A stretch of DNA of 64,000 nt, taken from positions 1 to 64,000 of the forward strand of contig JAJXZL010000003.1 in assembly GCA_021780075.1 (NCBI GenBank). Reading direction: 5' to 3'. This DNA comes from Acidobacteriota bacterium (GTDB taxonomy: Bacteria > Acidobacteriota > Terriglobia > Terriglobales > Acidobacteriaceae). The position numbers and the translations under genes were made by a program. The notes beneath the pieces are model-generated. The model saw only the letters and a list, made by a program, of their open reading frames with translations, was not told the origin of the DNA and did no database searches. Positions 17,403 to 27,423 of this stretch are shown here, one piece after another (within the stretch, counting starts at the first letter, position 1; the number at the start of each line of letters is the position of its first letter).

Positions 17403-18722
17403 TTAGACGGCTTCACCTACCAGACTGTTGGGAAACGTGCCGGTAATTTTAACTTGCGCGTAGCTGCCCGGGGCTGGGGCTATGGGCTGAGCGCTGGTGA
17501 AATTCACAGGTTTGTTCTGACTGCTGCGCCCCGCGATCTGCCCCCTGGCCGGATTCATTCCTTCAATCATCACTTCAATAATCTGGCCTATGTGCTTTGC
17601 ATAATTGGTCCTTTGAATTTCTCGCTGCCGGTCAAGCAGGACCTGGAGCCGTTGTGCCTTTTCCGCTTCTGGAATCGAATCAATCATCGTCAGGGCCGGC
17701 GTATTCGGACGGGCTGAATATTTGAATCCGAACACGCAATCGTACTCGACCTCTGCCAGAAGGTCCATAGTTTCTATGAAATCATCCGGCGTCTCTCCTG
17801 GAAAGCCCACGATGATGTCAGTAGAGAGTGAGATGGGCCGCCTAGCCGCCTTGATCCAGCTGATACGTTCCAGGTACCACTCGCGCGTGTATTCCCGCGC
17901 CATGAGCTTCAGCACGCGAGACGAGCCTGACTGCACGGGCAGATGCACATGGTCGCAAAGCGTGGGTACGGCGTCGATGACCTCGACAATATCGCGGGTA
18001 AAGTCGCGGGGGTGGCTGGTTGTAAAGCGCACGCGGCGGATGCCGGTCACCTGCCCTACGCTGGCCAGCAGTTCCGCAAAGCTCGACTTCCCTTCCGGGT
18101 CGCGATAGCTGTTGACATTCTGGCCGAGCAACTGAATCTCGGTGTATCCCATGTCAGCAATGCGGCGCGCCTCGGCAAGCACTGAAGCAGAGCCGCGGCT
18201 TCGCTCCTTCCCGCGCGTGTACGGCACGACGCAGTAGGAACAGAACTTATCACAGCCTTCGATAATCGTTATATAGCCGCGGTAGGGGTTCTGCCGGGCG
18301 GTAAACTCCGTCTCGAAGGTCTCGTCGGTCTGGCGATCGTCCAGGCCTGTGACCCGTGTTTCGCCTGATTCCAGCCGCGCCAGCATCTCAGGCAATTTGC
18401 GGTAGGAGGCGGAGCCGGAGACCAGCGAGACGTACGGCGCGCGCTCGAAAATCTTGGCGCCCTCCTGCTGGGCTACACAGCCCAGCACGCCGAATCTCTT
18501 ACCGGACTTGTGCAGCTTTTTGTAGTCGTTAAGGCGGTTAAAGACCTTCTGCTCTGCTTTGTCGCGGATGGAACAGGTGTTGTAGAGGATAAGGCCGGCA
18601 TCGTCCTCTGTTTCGACCTGGCGGTAGCCTTGCTGCAGGAGCGTACCAATCACCTTTTCGGAGTCATGGGCATTCATCTGGCAGCCAAAGGTCTCAAGAT
18701 AGAAGGTTTTTTCGGTTGCCAT
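17403..18722 (-). CDS. miaB: tRNA-2-methylthio-N6-dimethylallyladenosine synthase
   Basis: TFYLETFGCQMNAHDSEK N-terminus, radical SAM CDKFCSYCVVPYTRG, C-terminal TRAM-like region; start at 18722. Confidence 0.95.
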   Translation of the reverse strand: MATEKTFYLETFGCQMNAHDSEKVIGTLLQQGYRQVETEDDAGLILYNTCSIRDKAEQKVFNRLNDYKKLHKSGKRFGVLGCVAQQEGAKIFERAPYVSLVSGSASYRKLPEMLARLESGETRVTGLDDRQTDETFETEFTARQNPYRGYITIIEGCDKFCSYCVVPYTRGKERSRGSASVLAEARRIADMGYTEIQLLGQNVNSYRDPEGKSSFAELLASVGQVTGIRRVRFTTSHPRDFTRDIVEVIDAVPTLCDHVHLPVQSGSSRVLKLMAREYTREWYLERISWIKAARRPISLSTDIIVGFPGETPDDFIETMDLLAEVEYDCVFGFKYSARPNTPALTMIDSIPEAEKAQRLQVLLDRQREIQRTNYAKHIGQIIEVMIEGMNPARGQIAGRSSQNKPVNFTSAQPIAPAPGSYAQVKITGTFPNSLVGEAV

Positions 18723-18891
18723 AGCAATTTTGAGTATATCGTGCCGTAAATTGAACCGGAACGCCAAATGGCCTCCCCCGAATCGACGGTCACTGCGAAG
18801 AGTCCGTCCGTCCCATATAATCGCGTGTTGACAGATGGTCGCATTTACCTGTTTTTGAGGGATTGATCTCGCACATTGCGAGGAGTAAATC

Positions 18892-19524
18892 ATGCAGAAT
18901 GAGCACGAAACGCCTGAGGCAAAGGCGCATTGGGATGGTGTCTACGGCCGCGTGGCACATGATGCGGTGAGCTGGTATCGGCCGCACCTTGACACCTCGC
19001 TGCGGTTGATCCACGGCGCCGTGGGCCCGGAGGCATCCGTGATCGACGTGGGCGGAGGCCACTCAACCCTGGTGGACGACCTCCTTCAGCAGGGCTTTCG
19101 GAATATCACGGTGTTGGATGTTTCAGATATAGCTCTCAGCCATAGCCGGCAGCGACTCGGGCAGGCAGCCAAATCGGTGACCTGGCATGCAGGCAATATC
19201 CTGACGGCTTCCCTGCCGCATGGCGGCTACGACGTGTGGCATGACCGTGCCGTCTTCCACTTTCTGCTCGATCCGCAGCAACGCATCGACTATGCCCGGC
19301 AACTAGAGCACGCCCTGCGTCCGGGGGGACACCTGGTGATGGCAACCTTTGGCCCGCAGGGGCCAATGAAGTGCAGCGGACTGGAAGTTTGCCGCTACGA
19401 CGCCGAGTCACTGGCTAAGCTTTTGGGACCTCGGTTCCATCTGGTCGAAAGCCTGCTTGAGATGCACCACACACCCTCTGGAGGGCAACAGCAGTTTCTC
19501 TATTGCCACTTCATCTTTTCCTGA
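18892..19524 (+). CDS. Class I SAM-dependent methyltransferase
   Basis: SVIDVGGGHSTLVDDLLQQGFRNITVLDVSDIAL and DVWHDRAVFHFL motifs. Confidence 0.88.
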   Translation: MQNEHETPEAKAHWDGVYGRVAHDAVSWYRPHLDTSLRLIHGAVGPEASVIDVGGGHSTLVDDLLQQGFRNITVLDVSDIALSHSRQRLGQAAKSVTWHAGNILTASLPHGGYDVWHDRAVFHFLLDPQQRIDYARQLEHALRPGGHLVMATFGPQGPMKCSGLEVCRYDAESLAKLLGPRFHLVESLLEMHHTPSGGQQQFLYCHFIFS

Positions 19525-19547
19525 GAGGGCTGCTGCGAGAGTCGCTC

Positions 19548-19925
19548 TCAGCGCAGGCCGGTGTGCAGATAAGCCAGCAGCGACGCCATTTGTTCATCCG
19601 TAAAGCGCCCCGCAAACGACGGCATCATTCCCTTGCCCGAAAGCACTACACGCTCCACCTCGGCGTCAGTGGCCGGAATGCCGCTGGGCAGCGTGGCATG
19701 CGCGAAGACACCATGCAGATCCGGCGGAACCTTTTTGAGTGCGAGGTCGTTGTCTTCATGACAGTGGGCGCAGCGAACCTGATAGATGTGCTTTCCTTTC
19801 GCTTCCTGCTCAGTAAGCGCGGATGCTCCGTGACAGCCGGCGAGCCCGCGAACACCAGCCGCGAGCGCAACAAGAAAGAGAGCCCACTGGCACGGCCGCC
19901 TGAGCAGTTGCATTACTTCAACCAT
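19548..19925 (-). CDS. Exported c-type cytochrome (class I, one CxxCH)
   Basis: N-terminal hydrophobic segment, [11 protein letters not shown] heme site, [24 protein letters not shown]. Confidence 0.85.
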   Translation of the reverse strand: MVEVMQLLRRPCQWALFLVALAAGVRGLAGCHGASALTEQEAKGKHIYQVRCAHCHEDNDLALKKVPPDLHGVFAHATLPSGIPATDAEVERVVLSGKGMMPSFAGRFTDEQMASLLAYLHTGLR

Positions 19926-20151
19926 GGGCCTCCCGAGCAAACTTCCCACTCCTGTAATCCCAGTTGAGCACCTGGAAAAGCGCCTTTACATCGTCAGCGC
20001 GGCAGACAGTTCTCCCTGCCAGCTCAGCGTGCTCGACCACAGCGGCATTCAGGTTATTCCAGTATGCAGGGCGGTGTTTGTCGTGGCGCAGGTGCATGGT
20101 TTCAGCGTCGCAGTCTGGCTCCAGTGCGTCGTAGGCGTACAAATTTCGCAT
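19918..20151 (-). pseudogene. Internally deleted Fe/Mn superoxide dismutase remnant
   Basis: [35 protein letters not shown] matches the SOD N-terminus; after a short linker [23 protein letters not shown] matches the SOD C-terminus; the middle with most metal ligands is missing. Confidence 0.65.
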
Positions 20152-20363
20152 GCAAGGCTTCAGTCAGAGGCAAAGTGCTCGCGACCCCGCCCATATGTTG
20201 ATCGCAGTTCGTCGGACCATCATGGTTCCGGTCCCTCTTGTTGCCGCTGCGTGGCGGCACGGAAGGTCTGTGGGGATGCGGAACACTGCGTCAAATTATA
20301 TTGAGTTGAACGACGCGACGACTAGTCGGCCCATGCGGCAATCGCATTCAGTATCCTGAAGCC

Positions 20364-20795
20364 ATGATGGTACGAGACGAAAAATTGACGCCTCTGGCTC
20401 ACGGAGCCCACAATCGCTGCTTCGGCTGCGGCCCGGCAAACCCGGGTGGATTGCACCTCGAGTTTCTGCTCTCCGACGACAATACTGTCGTCTGCAGGGC
20501 AACGATTCCGGACATATTTGAAGGACATCCCGGCTATCTGCATGGCGGCATCATTGCTACCCTGCTGGATGAAACCATGAGCAAAGCGGTGCGCGTTCGA
20601 GGCCTGACAGCGATGACGCGCCACATAGAAATTGACTACCGGAGGCCGGTTCCCAGCGGAGCGCCCATTCGCATGGAAGGTCGCGTGGTTCATGATGAGG
20701 GCCGCAAGCACTGGGTAGAGGCTTGGATTTTCGCAGACAAGGAAACAGCACTGGCGCACGGCAAAGGGTTGTTTGTTGAGGTTCGGCCGCGATAG
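20364..20795 (+). CDS. PaaI-type hotdog-fold thioesterase
   Basis: NRCFGCGPANPGGLHLEF, GHPGYLHGGIIATLLDETMSKAV. Confidence 0.88.
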   Translation: MMVRDEKLTPLAHGAHNRCFGCGPANPGGLHLEFLLSDDNTVVCRATIPDIFEGHPGYLHGGIIATLLDETMSKAVRVRGLTAMTRHIEIDYRRPVPSGAPIRMEGRVVHDEGRKHWVEAWIFADKETALAHGKGLFVEVRPR

Positions 20796-20881
20796 CGCAC
20801 CAAGGAAACCCATGGCAGGGTGGCGCCACGACCAGCGCTGATCACATGCTGGACTGGCGCCGCTTTGATCCTGCAATTGCG

Positions 20882-22159
20882 CTAGTGAATCATATTGATC
20901 GTTTCCTGCGTCACCGTGTCGAAGGTGGTTACGGCCTTGGAGTTTGCCTCAAAGGCGCGCTGGGCGATGATGAGGTTTGAGAACTCGGACGAAATGTTGA
21001 CGTTGGACTCCTCCAGCGCCCCATCCTGCAGCGTTCCCAAGCCGGCTGTTCCTGAGGTACTGATGGAAGCAGCCCCACTGGCCATCGTGGTCGCGTAGTT
21101 GCCTCCGCCTAGCATTCTCAACCCCTGCACATTGGTCACATTGGCCAGCGCCAGTTGTCCCACCGCCAATTGCTGCCCGTTGGAGAAGGTTGCTGAAACA
21201 GTCCCGTCGGAACTGATGGTGAAGTTTTGATATTGGCCGCTGTCGTAGCCATCCTGCGTGGTCGCGCTTGTCGCGGAAGCGGCGTCCACCTGGCTGATCG
21301 TAGGCGTTCCGCCGGTGCCCAGCAGGTTCCACTGCATATTGAGATTGGCAGCACCGTCAGCCAGTCCGCTGAAGCTGACCGGTATGGAGGAGATGTCTCC
21401 TGCCGCGGTTCCAACCGTGGTCGCAGCGCCGCCTGCGGGGGTCACCGTGGTGAGATTGCCGCTGGAATCAAAATTCATGGTTCCGGTCACCGGCGTTGAG
21501 ATGCCTGAGGCAAAGTCCGCCGCCGGCAACGCAGCTGAGTAGCTCCACGTGTTCGTGCCCGCCTGCGTGTAGGTTACCGTCGCAACATGGCTCACCCCCA
21601 GCGAATCATAGATCGTAATCTGCGCGGGAAACTGCGTACCTGTTGCCGACGTGGCGTTGAGGTTCGCGGTCATGTTCATGGTCGTGGTTGCCTTCGGGGG
21701 TTCCACCTGGCCTACGGGAATGCTGACTTGCGCGAGCGGCGAGTTGGTGTTGACCACGCCATTCACTGCCGAGTAACCCATCACACCCATACCACTCTCG
21801 GTCACAAGATTGCCGCTGGAATCAAGTGAGAAGTTGCCGGCACGCGTGTACTCATTCACGCCGTTATTATTCACCACAAAAAAGCCGTTGCCGTTGAGCG
21901 CTACGTCAGTGGCGGTGCCAGTGGAATTGAGTGTGCCCTGCGTGAAGTCGGTTGCGATCGAGGAAACCTGCGTGCCGGCGCCGACCTGGATCGGGTCACC
22001 CGACCCGGCAGCTCCGATTTGTTGATAGAACAGGTCAGAGAAATTCGCAGTCTGCCCCTTGAATGCCGTCGTGTTCATGTTCGACAGATTATTCGCAATG
22101 GTATTCAAGGCCGTCGAATCGGATTCGAGGCCGGTCAGCGGGATAAAGAAGCTCGCCAT
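20882..22159 (-). CDS. flgE: Flagellar hook protein FlgE
   Basis: N-terminus SFFIPLTGLESDSTALNTIANNLSNMNTTAFKGQ; C-terminus LEESNVNISSEFSNLIIAQRAFEANSKAVTTFDTVTQETINM. Confidence 0.95.
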   Translation of the reverse strand: MASFFIPLTGLESDSTALNTIANNLSNMNTTAFKGQTANFSDLFYQQIGAAGSGDPIQVGAGTQVSSIATDFTQGTLNSTGTATDVALNGNGFFVVNNNGVNEYTRAGNFSLDSSGNLVTESGMGVMGYSAVNGVVNTNSPLAQVSIPVGQVEPPKATTTMNMTANLNATSATGTQFPAQITIYDSLGVSHVATVTYTQAGTNTWSYSAALPAADFASGISTPVTGTMNFDSSGNLTTVTPAGGAATTVGTAAGDISSIPVSFSGLADGAANLNMQWNLLGTGGTPTISQVDAASATSATTQDGYDSGQYQNFTISSDGTVSATFSNGQQLAVGQLALANVTNVQGLRMLGGGNYATTMASGAASISTSGTAGLGTLQDGALEESNVNISSEFSNLIIAQRAFEANSKAVTTFDTVTQETINMIH

Positions 22160-22255
22160 CTTGGTTCTCCTGTTGGTTTCTTAAGAAATGTTGGACAGGC
22201 CATTACGGCCAATTGCTGACGCAACCTGACGGAAGCGCCGCCAGATGCTGTAGGT

Positions 22256-22798
22256 CTATGCGGGGCCAGCCTTGCCGCTTAGAGACAGGGCCACGCGTTC
22301 CGCGGCTGGATTCGATCTGGGAACGCCAAGATTCCCGGGAGCAAATTGCGCTGCCATACCGTGCGACAAAACTCCCCCGGATGAAGTTGGCGCCTCGGCG
22401 TGGTGTGGAGTGGTCTCCACCTGCGGGGACGCGCCTGTGCCGCTCGCACTCACAGCAGAAGCGCCCGTGCCCTGGCTCAGGCCTCCACTCACCGTCGTAC
22501 CGCTGCCGGAACCTGCCGCTCCGGAAAGCGTCTGGTTGATGGAGATGAGCTGTTCCAGGCTGTTTACGTTGACCAGTTGGTTGATGTACTCGTTGGGATC
22601 GCTGTTTGCCGTCGGGTCCTGGTTCTGCATCTCGGTCACCAGAAGGGTAAGAAAGTCGTTGGCCGAGATGGTTGCCGAACTCGTATTTGCAGTGCCGTCT
22701 GTCCCGCTTGTCGAACTGCTCGTGGTCATGGGAGAAGCGCCCCTCAGCGCCTGCGCACCCAACGATGGATGATTCCATATCCCTGTTGTCGCTACCAC
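22256..22798 (-). CDS. flgD: Flagellar hook capping protein FlgD, probable GTG start
   Basis: NDFLTLLVTEMQNQDPTANSDPNEYINQLVNVNSLEQLISINQTL; SD AAGGAGGAAGC precedes GTG at 22798. Confidence 0.9.
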   Translation of the reverse strand: MVATTGIWNHPSLGAQALRGASPMTTSSSTSGTDGTANTSSATISANDFLTLLVTEMQNQDPTANSDPNEYINQLVNVNSLEQLISINQTLSGAAGSGSGTTVSGGLSQGTGASAVSASGTGASPQVETTPHHAEAPTSSGGVLSHGMAAQFAPGNLGVPRSNPAAERVALSLSGKAGPA

Positions 22799-22891
22799 GC
22801 TTCCTCCTTGTTCTTCTTTGCGTCGTTCTTGCTTGCTGCAATCCTCTATGTGCCAGAGACTCTGCGTCCGGCAATTCCTCTGCACGCCGCC

Positions 22892-24664
22892 TCACACGAT
22901 CACAGAGATGGAAACACCTTCAGACGCAATCTCAGTCGATGGCGCGCCTGCACTGCTAACGCCAACCGCGGCCTGGGGGCGGTTCGCGGCTGTCATTGTG
23001 AATGCGCCGTCTCGCGCGTCAGCCTCCTGCTGCGGCTCTCCTTGTCTCGTATTCTGTCCTGCACCCTGTCCCATTCCCTGCCCTGCCCACTGTCTCTCCT
23101 GTGCGGCCAGCGTGAGTGTCGCCACGGGTGTGTGATGTTCAGTGAGGTAGGCGTGCAATCCCGCGAGGTGCGTGCCGAGAGACTGCGCCGCGTCTGCCGA
23201 CCCTGGCACAAGTGCTGCATGAATACCCTTCGCATCGGCCAGCGCGCGCACCGCGATCCAGCCAAGCGACGGATCCTGAAAGCCTGCTTCCGCCTGGTGT
23301 GCGCTGACATGAGTCCACGTGGGCGCTCCTTTGTTGCCTATCGAGTCAAGGGCCGCAAAGGTTTCGTAGGGAGACAGACTTTTCGTGCCGCTTGGCGGCA
23401 AGCCTGGGTTTAAACCGCTGTTTCCCTGCGTGTCACTTGCAGCATGAGCCGGCGACGCGTCGTGAGATCCCGTCGCTCCCGGTTGAAACGGCGTCGAAGC
23501 AACCGTCTGAATTGCAGCGGGATGTACAGCTTGCGTCGCCGAGGCGTGAAGCGCATTGGTGCGCGTTTGAGCCGTCTCCACTTTGCTCGCAACGCCATTG
23601 CTGCCGGACGCTGGCTTCTCCTCTGCCGCGGACGACGCTGCGACGTCCGCTGTCTTCTTCTGCGGAGTCGAAGATGAAGCGCTGAGTGCTGGCGATTTGC
23701 TTGCTTCTGCGTGCCCTGACAAGGATGGAGCCATGCTTGTCCCGGCATTCTCTGCTTGGCTTGAGGCCGGCGAAGTTCCTTGCAGTGCTCCGCTCGCTAC
23801 CGCAGGCTCCTTGCCGTTGCTGCCGGGCTGCGCATCCGGACCAATCGACGATGCACTCATGGCCGGATCAAAAGCTGGCCCGAAAGCGGGCTTTGTGCGC
23901 GAAGGAATTTCACCTGCGCCTGGCCCTACGGAGCCAGTTCGCGTGTCAGTCAGAGCGGCGGCCCCGTTCCTGGTTGAGAAGACCTGCGGACTCGAACCCG
24001 ACGCGTTGACCAAGAATCTCGCCTTTGCCTTGCAGTCCGTCGAGGAAGACGTGCGCACGGGTGCTGGAACGCGCACTGGCTGTGCGGGCATCACCATGGG
24101 AACCGATGGCTGTGCCGCTGTCCTCTGCGCGGAGTTTGTGGAGTGCGTCTCGTTCTTTGCATCCTTGCGCTCATGCCCGGTCCGTGTGGCCTTGCCGGGC
24201 TCCGATGCACCTTTCTTCAACGTACTTGCAACGGGCTGGCCGGACGCTTGCAATGAAGCCGTCCCCGGGTCAACCGCGGCCCGTGCAATCGCACTGCGCG
24301 GGGCTATCGCCTTTGCTGATGTGGCGACTCCGTCAGGATGCCGCTGCGGTACAGTCTCCAGGGGCAGACCGACGCGGTTCATCGGCGTACCTGCGACTTT
24401 CATGGTTCCTTGCGCCTGCCCTGAAACATCCCGCGCTGGCCCTGGCTTTGCGGTCTTCTCAGCACACGCTTCGGGCATGCCAGGAGCCACCAGAATGGAC
24501 CGCAAGCTCGAACCAAAACTCCGCTCTCTCGCTGACGACATGGCCGCCTTTAATCCAGCACCGTGGCTGAGGCCATTCGGAGCGCCGGTTGCTGTGCCTG
24601 ACGCGGAGGCGAGTTCTGCGGATGCGAGCTTGATCACAGCGGAACCTGTCATGCGGTAAGTCAT
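22892..24664 (-). CDS. fliK: Flagellar hook-length control protein FliK-like
   Basis: Position in operon, Ser/Ala/Pro-rich body, C-terminal helical region with LRAYLTEHHTPVATLTLA-like segment. Confidence 0.7.
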   Translation of the reverse strand: MTYRMTGSAVIKLASAELASASGTATGAPNGLSHGAGLKAAMSSARERSFGSSLRSILVAPGMPEACAEKTAKPGPARDVSGQAQGTMKVAGTPMNRVGLPLETVPQRHPDGVATSAKAIAPRSAIARAAVDPGTASLQASGQPVASTLKKGASEPGKATRTGHERKDAKNETHSTNSAQRTAAQPSVPMVMPAQPVRVPAPVRTSSSTDCKAKARFLVNASGSSPQVFSTRNGAAALTDTRTGSVGPGAGEIPSRTKPAFGPAFDPAMSASSIGPDAQPGSNGKEPAVASGALQGTSPASSQAENAGTSMAPSLSGHAEASKSPALSASSSTPQKKTADVAASSAAEEKPASGSNGVASKVETAQTRTNALHASATQAVHPAAIQTVASTPFQPGATGSHDASPAHAASDTQGNSGLNPGLPPSGTKSLSPYETFAALDSIGNKGAPTWTHVSAHQAEAGFQDPSLGWIAVRALADAKGIHAALVPGSADAAQSLGTHLAGLHAYLTEHHTPVATLTLAAQERQWAGQGMGQGAGQNTRQGEPQQEADARDGAFTMTAANRPQAAVGVSSAGAPSTEIASEGVSISVIV

Positions 24665-24771
24665 TACAGATTGCGTGCCAAATGTCGCTAAAAAGGATTA
24701 GAAGATTATCAGTTAAGGGGCCGTCATGCCCGATTTCGATGCGCCATCCGATTGCGCGCCATTGATTTCTT

Positions 24772-25296
24772 TTAATTTTTCTCTGGATTGGATTGATGTC
24801 CTCGACCTGCGCGATTCGATGAGCCGACGCCTTGTGTGTCCGCGCACGGTTTTGGTTTCCTGTTCGCTTGCGGAGTGCGCGAGCGGTGCCACTCGTCCAG
24901 AGCCTGTTGTCCGCGGCGCTCGGCTTCGATAGCGTTCATCGCCTCCGCCGCCTCAATCAGTGTCTCTGCCTGGCGGCGCTCCACCCGCCGCGCGAGGAAA
25001 CTCTGCTGCAGAATCTCCACTTGTTGCTTGACACCATCTCTTCTCTCTTTCAACACCTTGCCGTGGCGAATCGCAGCGAGCGACTCTTCCAAACCGGCAA
25101 GCCTGTCGGGCAGTTCACCGTTCAGCGCGCTGGACGACACCAGCTGCCGACCCTGCCGATCGCGCCCAGCAGCAACAACCACAGCCTTCTCCAGGCAACT
25201 CAGCTCTCCAATGACGGATTCGAGAGCTGCCCGGCTCTGCTCTTCTTCCAACTCCCTGATGCGAAGCAGGCGGCGCAACGCGCGCGAAACAGGCAC
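24772..25296 (-). CDS. fliJ: Flagellar export protein FliJ-like
   Basis: Coiled-coil protein immediately downstream of fliI. Confidence 0.7.
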   Translation of the reverse strand: MPVSRALRRLLRIRELEEEQSRAALESVIGELSCLEKAVVVAAGRDRQGRQLVSSSALNGELPDRLAGLEESLAAIRHGKVLKERRDGVKQQVEILQQSFLARRVERRQAETLIEAAEAMNAIEAERRGQQALDEWHRSRTPQANRKPKPCADTQGVGSSNRAGRGHQSNPEKN

Positions 25297-25299
25297 GGC

Positions 25300-26613
25300 T
25301 TAAACCTCCGCGGCAAGGGCCGCCAGCCGGTTTCGAGAGTCGGCAAGCGTAAGGCGCTCACCAGCATCCTGCATCATGAAGGCGCGCATCGCGCCGCGCG
25401 CACGCAATGCGCGATCCAGGTCCGGGTCCGCGCCGGACTTGTAGGCGCCGATGCGCACGAGATCCTCCGAGCGCGCGTAGACGGCCATCAGCCTGCGCAG
25501 TAATGCAGCCTGTTCGCGGTGCTGAGGGTCCGTGACCGCCGGCATCAGACGGCTTATCGAGTCCAGTACCTGCACCGGCGGATACCAGCCCTCAGAGGCC
25601 AATGCGCGCGAAAGCACCACATGCCCGTCAAGCAGCGAGCGCACCGCATCCACCAGCGGATCCTGCTGATCGTCGCCCTCCATCAGCACTGTGTAGAACG
25701 CAGTAATCGAGCCCACCGTGAACTGCCCTGACCGCTCCACCAGGCGCGCGAGCCGCGTGAAGACGGAAGGCGTGTATGCCTTGGCTGTAGGCGGCTCACC
25801 GGCGGCTAGTCCAATTTCGCGCGCCGCCATGGCAAAACGGGTCAGTGAGTCGAGTACGAGAAGCACATGCTTTCCCTGTGCCGCAAAATATTCTGCCACG
25901 GTGGTAGCCGCAAGCGCGGCGCGCATGCGCATCAGCGGAGACTGGTCAGAGGTTGAAACCACCACGACCGAGCGCGCGCGGCCTTCCGAACCGAGCGCAT
26001 CCTCAAGAAACTCGCCCACCTCGCGCCCACGCTCTCCCACGAGACCCACAACAGTCACATCAGCTTCCGTGTTGCGCGTCATCATGCCAATCAGCGTACT
26101 CTTGCCCACACCTGAGCCGCCGAAGATGCCGACCCGCTGCCCGCGCCCAACGGTCAACAGCCCGTCCAGCACTCGAATTCCCGTGCCGAGCGGCGTGCGA
26201 ATCGGAACGCGATCCAGCGGAGAGCGCACCACTCCGTCCAGTGGCAAGGCTTGCGCCCGCACCGGAGGACGGCCTCCGTCGATTGGCTCGCCTATGGCAT
26301 TCAATACCCTGCCCATCAGAGCCGGACCCACCTCGATCTCCGGGTGCAGTCCCAGCGCGGCAACCGCATCTCCATAGCGAATGCCTTCCGTGCTTTCGAC
26401 CGGCATCGACAGTACGTTCGAACCGCGAAAGCCAATCACCTCCGCAAGGTGTGCGTTCCCAAAGCGGTCCAGAATCTCACAGCACTCTCCGACGGAAGCC
26501 AGCGGCCCGGCCGACTCGATGGTTTGACCGACAGATTCAATCACCTGTCCGCGCCAGCGCCATGGCTGCGTGCGCTTAAGCCGCGCAACATAGCGTCCCA
26601 GAATTAACGTCAA
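25300..26613 (-). CDS. fliI: Flagellum-specific ATPase FliI
   Basis: GIFGGSGVGKSTLIGMMTRN Walker A and VLLVLDSLTRFAMAAREIGLAAGEPP. Confidence 0.96.
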   Translation of the reverse strand: MTLILGRYVARLKRTQPWRWRGQVIESVGQTIESAGPLASVGECCEILDRFGNAHLAEVIGFRGSNVLSMPVESTEGIRYGDAVAALGLHPEIEVGPALMGRVLNAIGEPIDGGRPPVRAQALPLDGVVRSPLDRVPIRTPLGTGIRVLDGLLTVGRGQRVGIFGGSGVGKSTLIGMMTRNTEADVTVVGLVGERGREVGEFLEDALGSEGRARSVVVVSTSDQSPLMRMRAALAATTVAEYFAAQGKHVLLVLDSLTRFAMAAREIGLAAGEPPTAKAYTPSVFTRLARLVERSGQFTVGSITAFYTVLMEGDDQQDPLVDAVRSLLDGHVVLSRALASEGWYPPVQVLDSISRLMPAVTDPQHREQAALLRRLMAVYARSEDLVRIGAYKSGADPDLDRALRARGAMRAFMMQDAGERLTLADSRNRLAALAAEV

Positions 26614-27365
26614 GGCTGTGCCTCCAGCGCTGGTGCGGTTGTCACCGCTCTGCCTTTTCCCGCGCGATCAAAGAATCCGCGCTCAATCTCGCCCAGCTGT
26701 GCGCGCACGCCCAGATCGACTGACCCGAGTTCCGTCTCGATTGCGCAGTCGCCCAGCAACATATCCACGCCGGCCAGCACCGTCGGCTTCAGAGCCAGGT
26801 TCGGCACATGCGCAATCGCTTCGGTCCAGAGATCCAGCTCCGCTGCGGGAACACGCAGGCGCACCTGGGTCGAATGGGACAGTTGCCCCAGGGCCACGCG
26901 CACCGCGCCGGTCAACAGGAGTGGATCCATCTGCGCCTCGCGGCGAAGAATTCGTGCCGCAATCGCCAGCGCCAATTCCACCACCTCGTGTTCCACCGCA
27001 TGAAAATAGCGATCACGCTCCTGGGCAAAGCCGTCGATCAACTCAACCAGCTTTTTGGCGCGCTGCTGTGCCGCAGCTGCGTTGGCCGCGGCCTGCTCTG
27101 CGTGCTCGGCCTGGCGCCCTTCCAGCAGGCCGCGCTCACGGCCCGCCTCGAAGCCCCGCTGCGCTTCTTCAACCAGCTTCCGGTCAAACTGCGCGCGCAT
27201 GGCAGCGTCATCGGCAACGGCAGGCGGAGATGCAGATAGCACAGGCATCGCGCCTGCTGAAGCTCTCCATCCGGTTCCGGCCAGATCCTCCCAAGCCTGC
27301 AATGAAGGCTCTGGCCCGACAGGATACTTGAAGACTTCCACCGCCGCTCCATATTCCGCTCGCAT
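26610..27365 (-). CDS. fliH: Flagellar assembly protein FliH
   Basis: Position upstream of and overlapping fliI; conserved helical C-terminal domain (LALAIAARILRREAQMDP). Confidence 0.8.
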   Translation of the reverse strand: MRAEYGAAVEVFKYPVGPEPSLQAWEDLAGTGWRASAGAMPVLSASPPAVADDAAMRAQFDRKLVEEAQRGFEAGRERGLLEGRQAEHAEQAAANAAAAQQRAKKLVELIDGFAQERDRYFHAVEHEVVELALAIAARILRREAQMDPLLLTGAVRVALGQLSHSTQVRLRVPAAELDLWTEAIAHVPNLALKPTVLAGVDMLLGDCAIETELGSVDLGVRAQLGEIERGFFDRAGKGRAVTTAPALEAQP

Positions 27366-27423
27366 CCCTGATACTTTCTCCTGCTCTTAGAGCCTCTCTC
27401 CGTTGTCATGAACCTGGATATCC

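Noticed and set aside
23583-24659. + strand ORF (358 aa) opposite fliK
   Set aside because: fliK is itself low-complexity so the call is weaker, but operon position and codon style favour the minus strand.
24665-24680. Possible -24/-12 promoter TGGCACGCAATCTGTA before fliK
   Set aside because: -24 is perfect, but -12 has GT instead of GC, and the box abuts the annotated start codon; expected by chance at this length of sequence.
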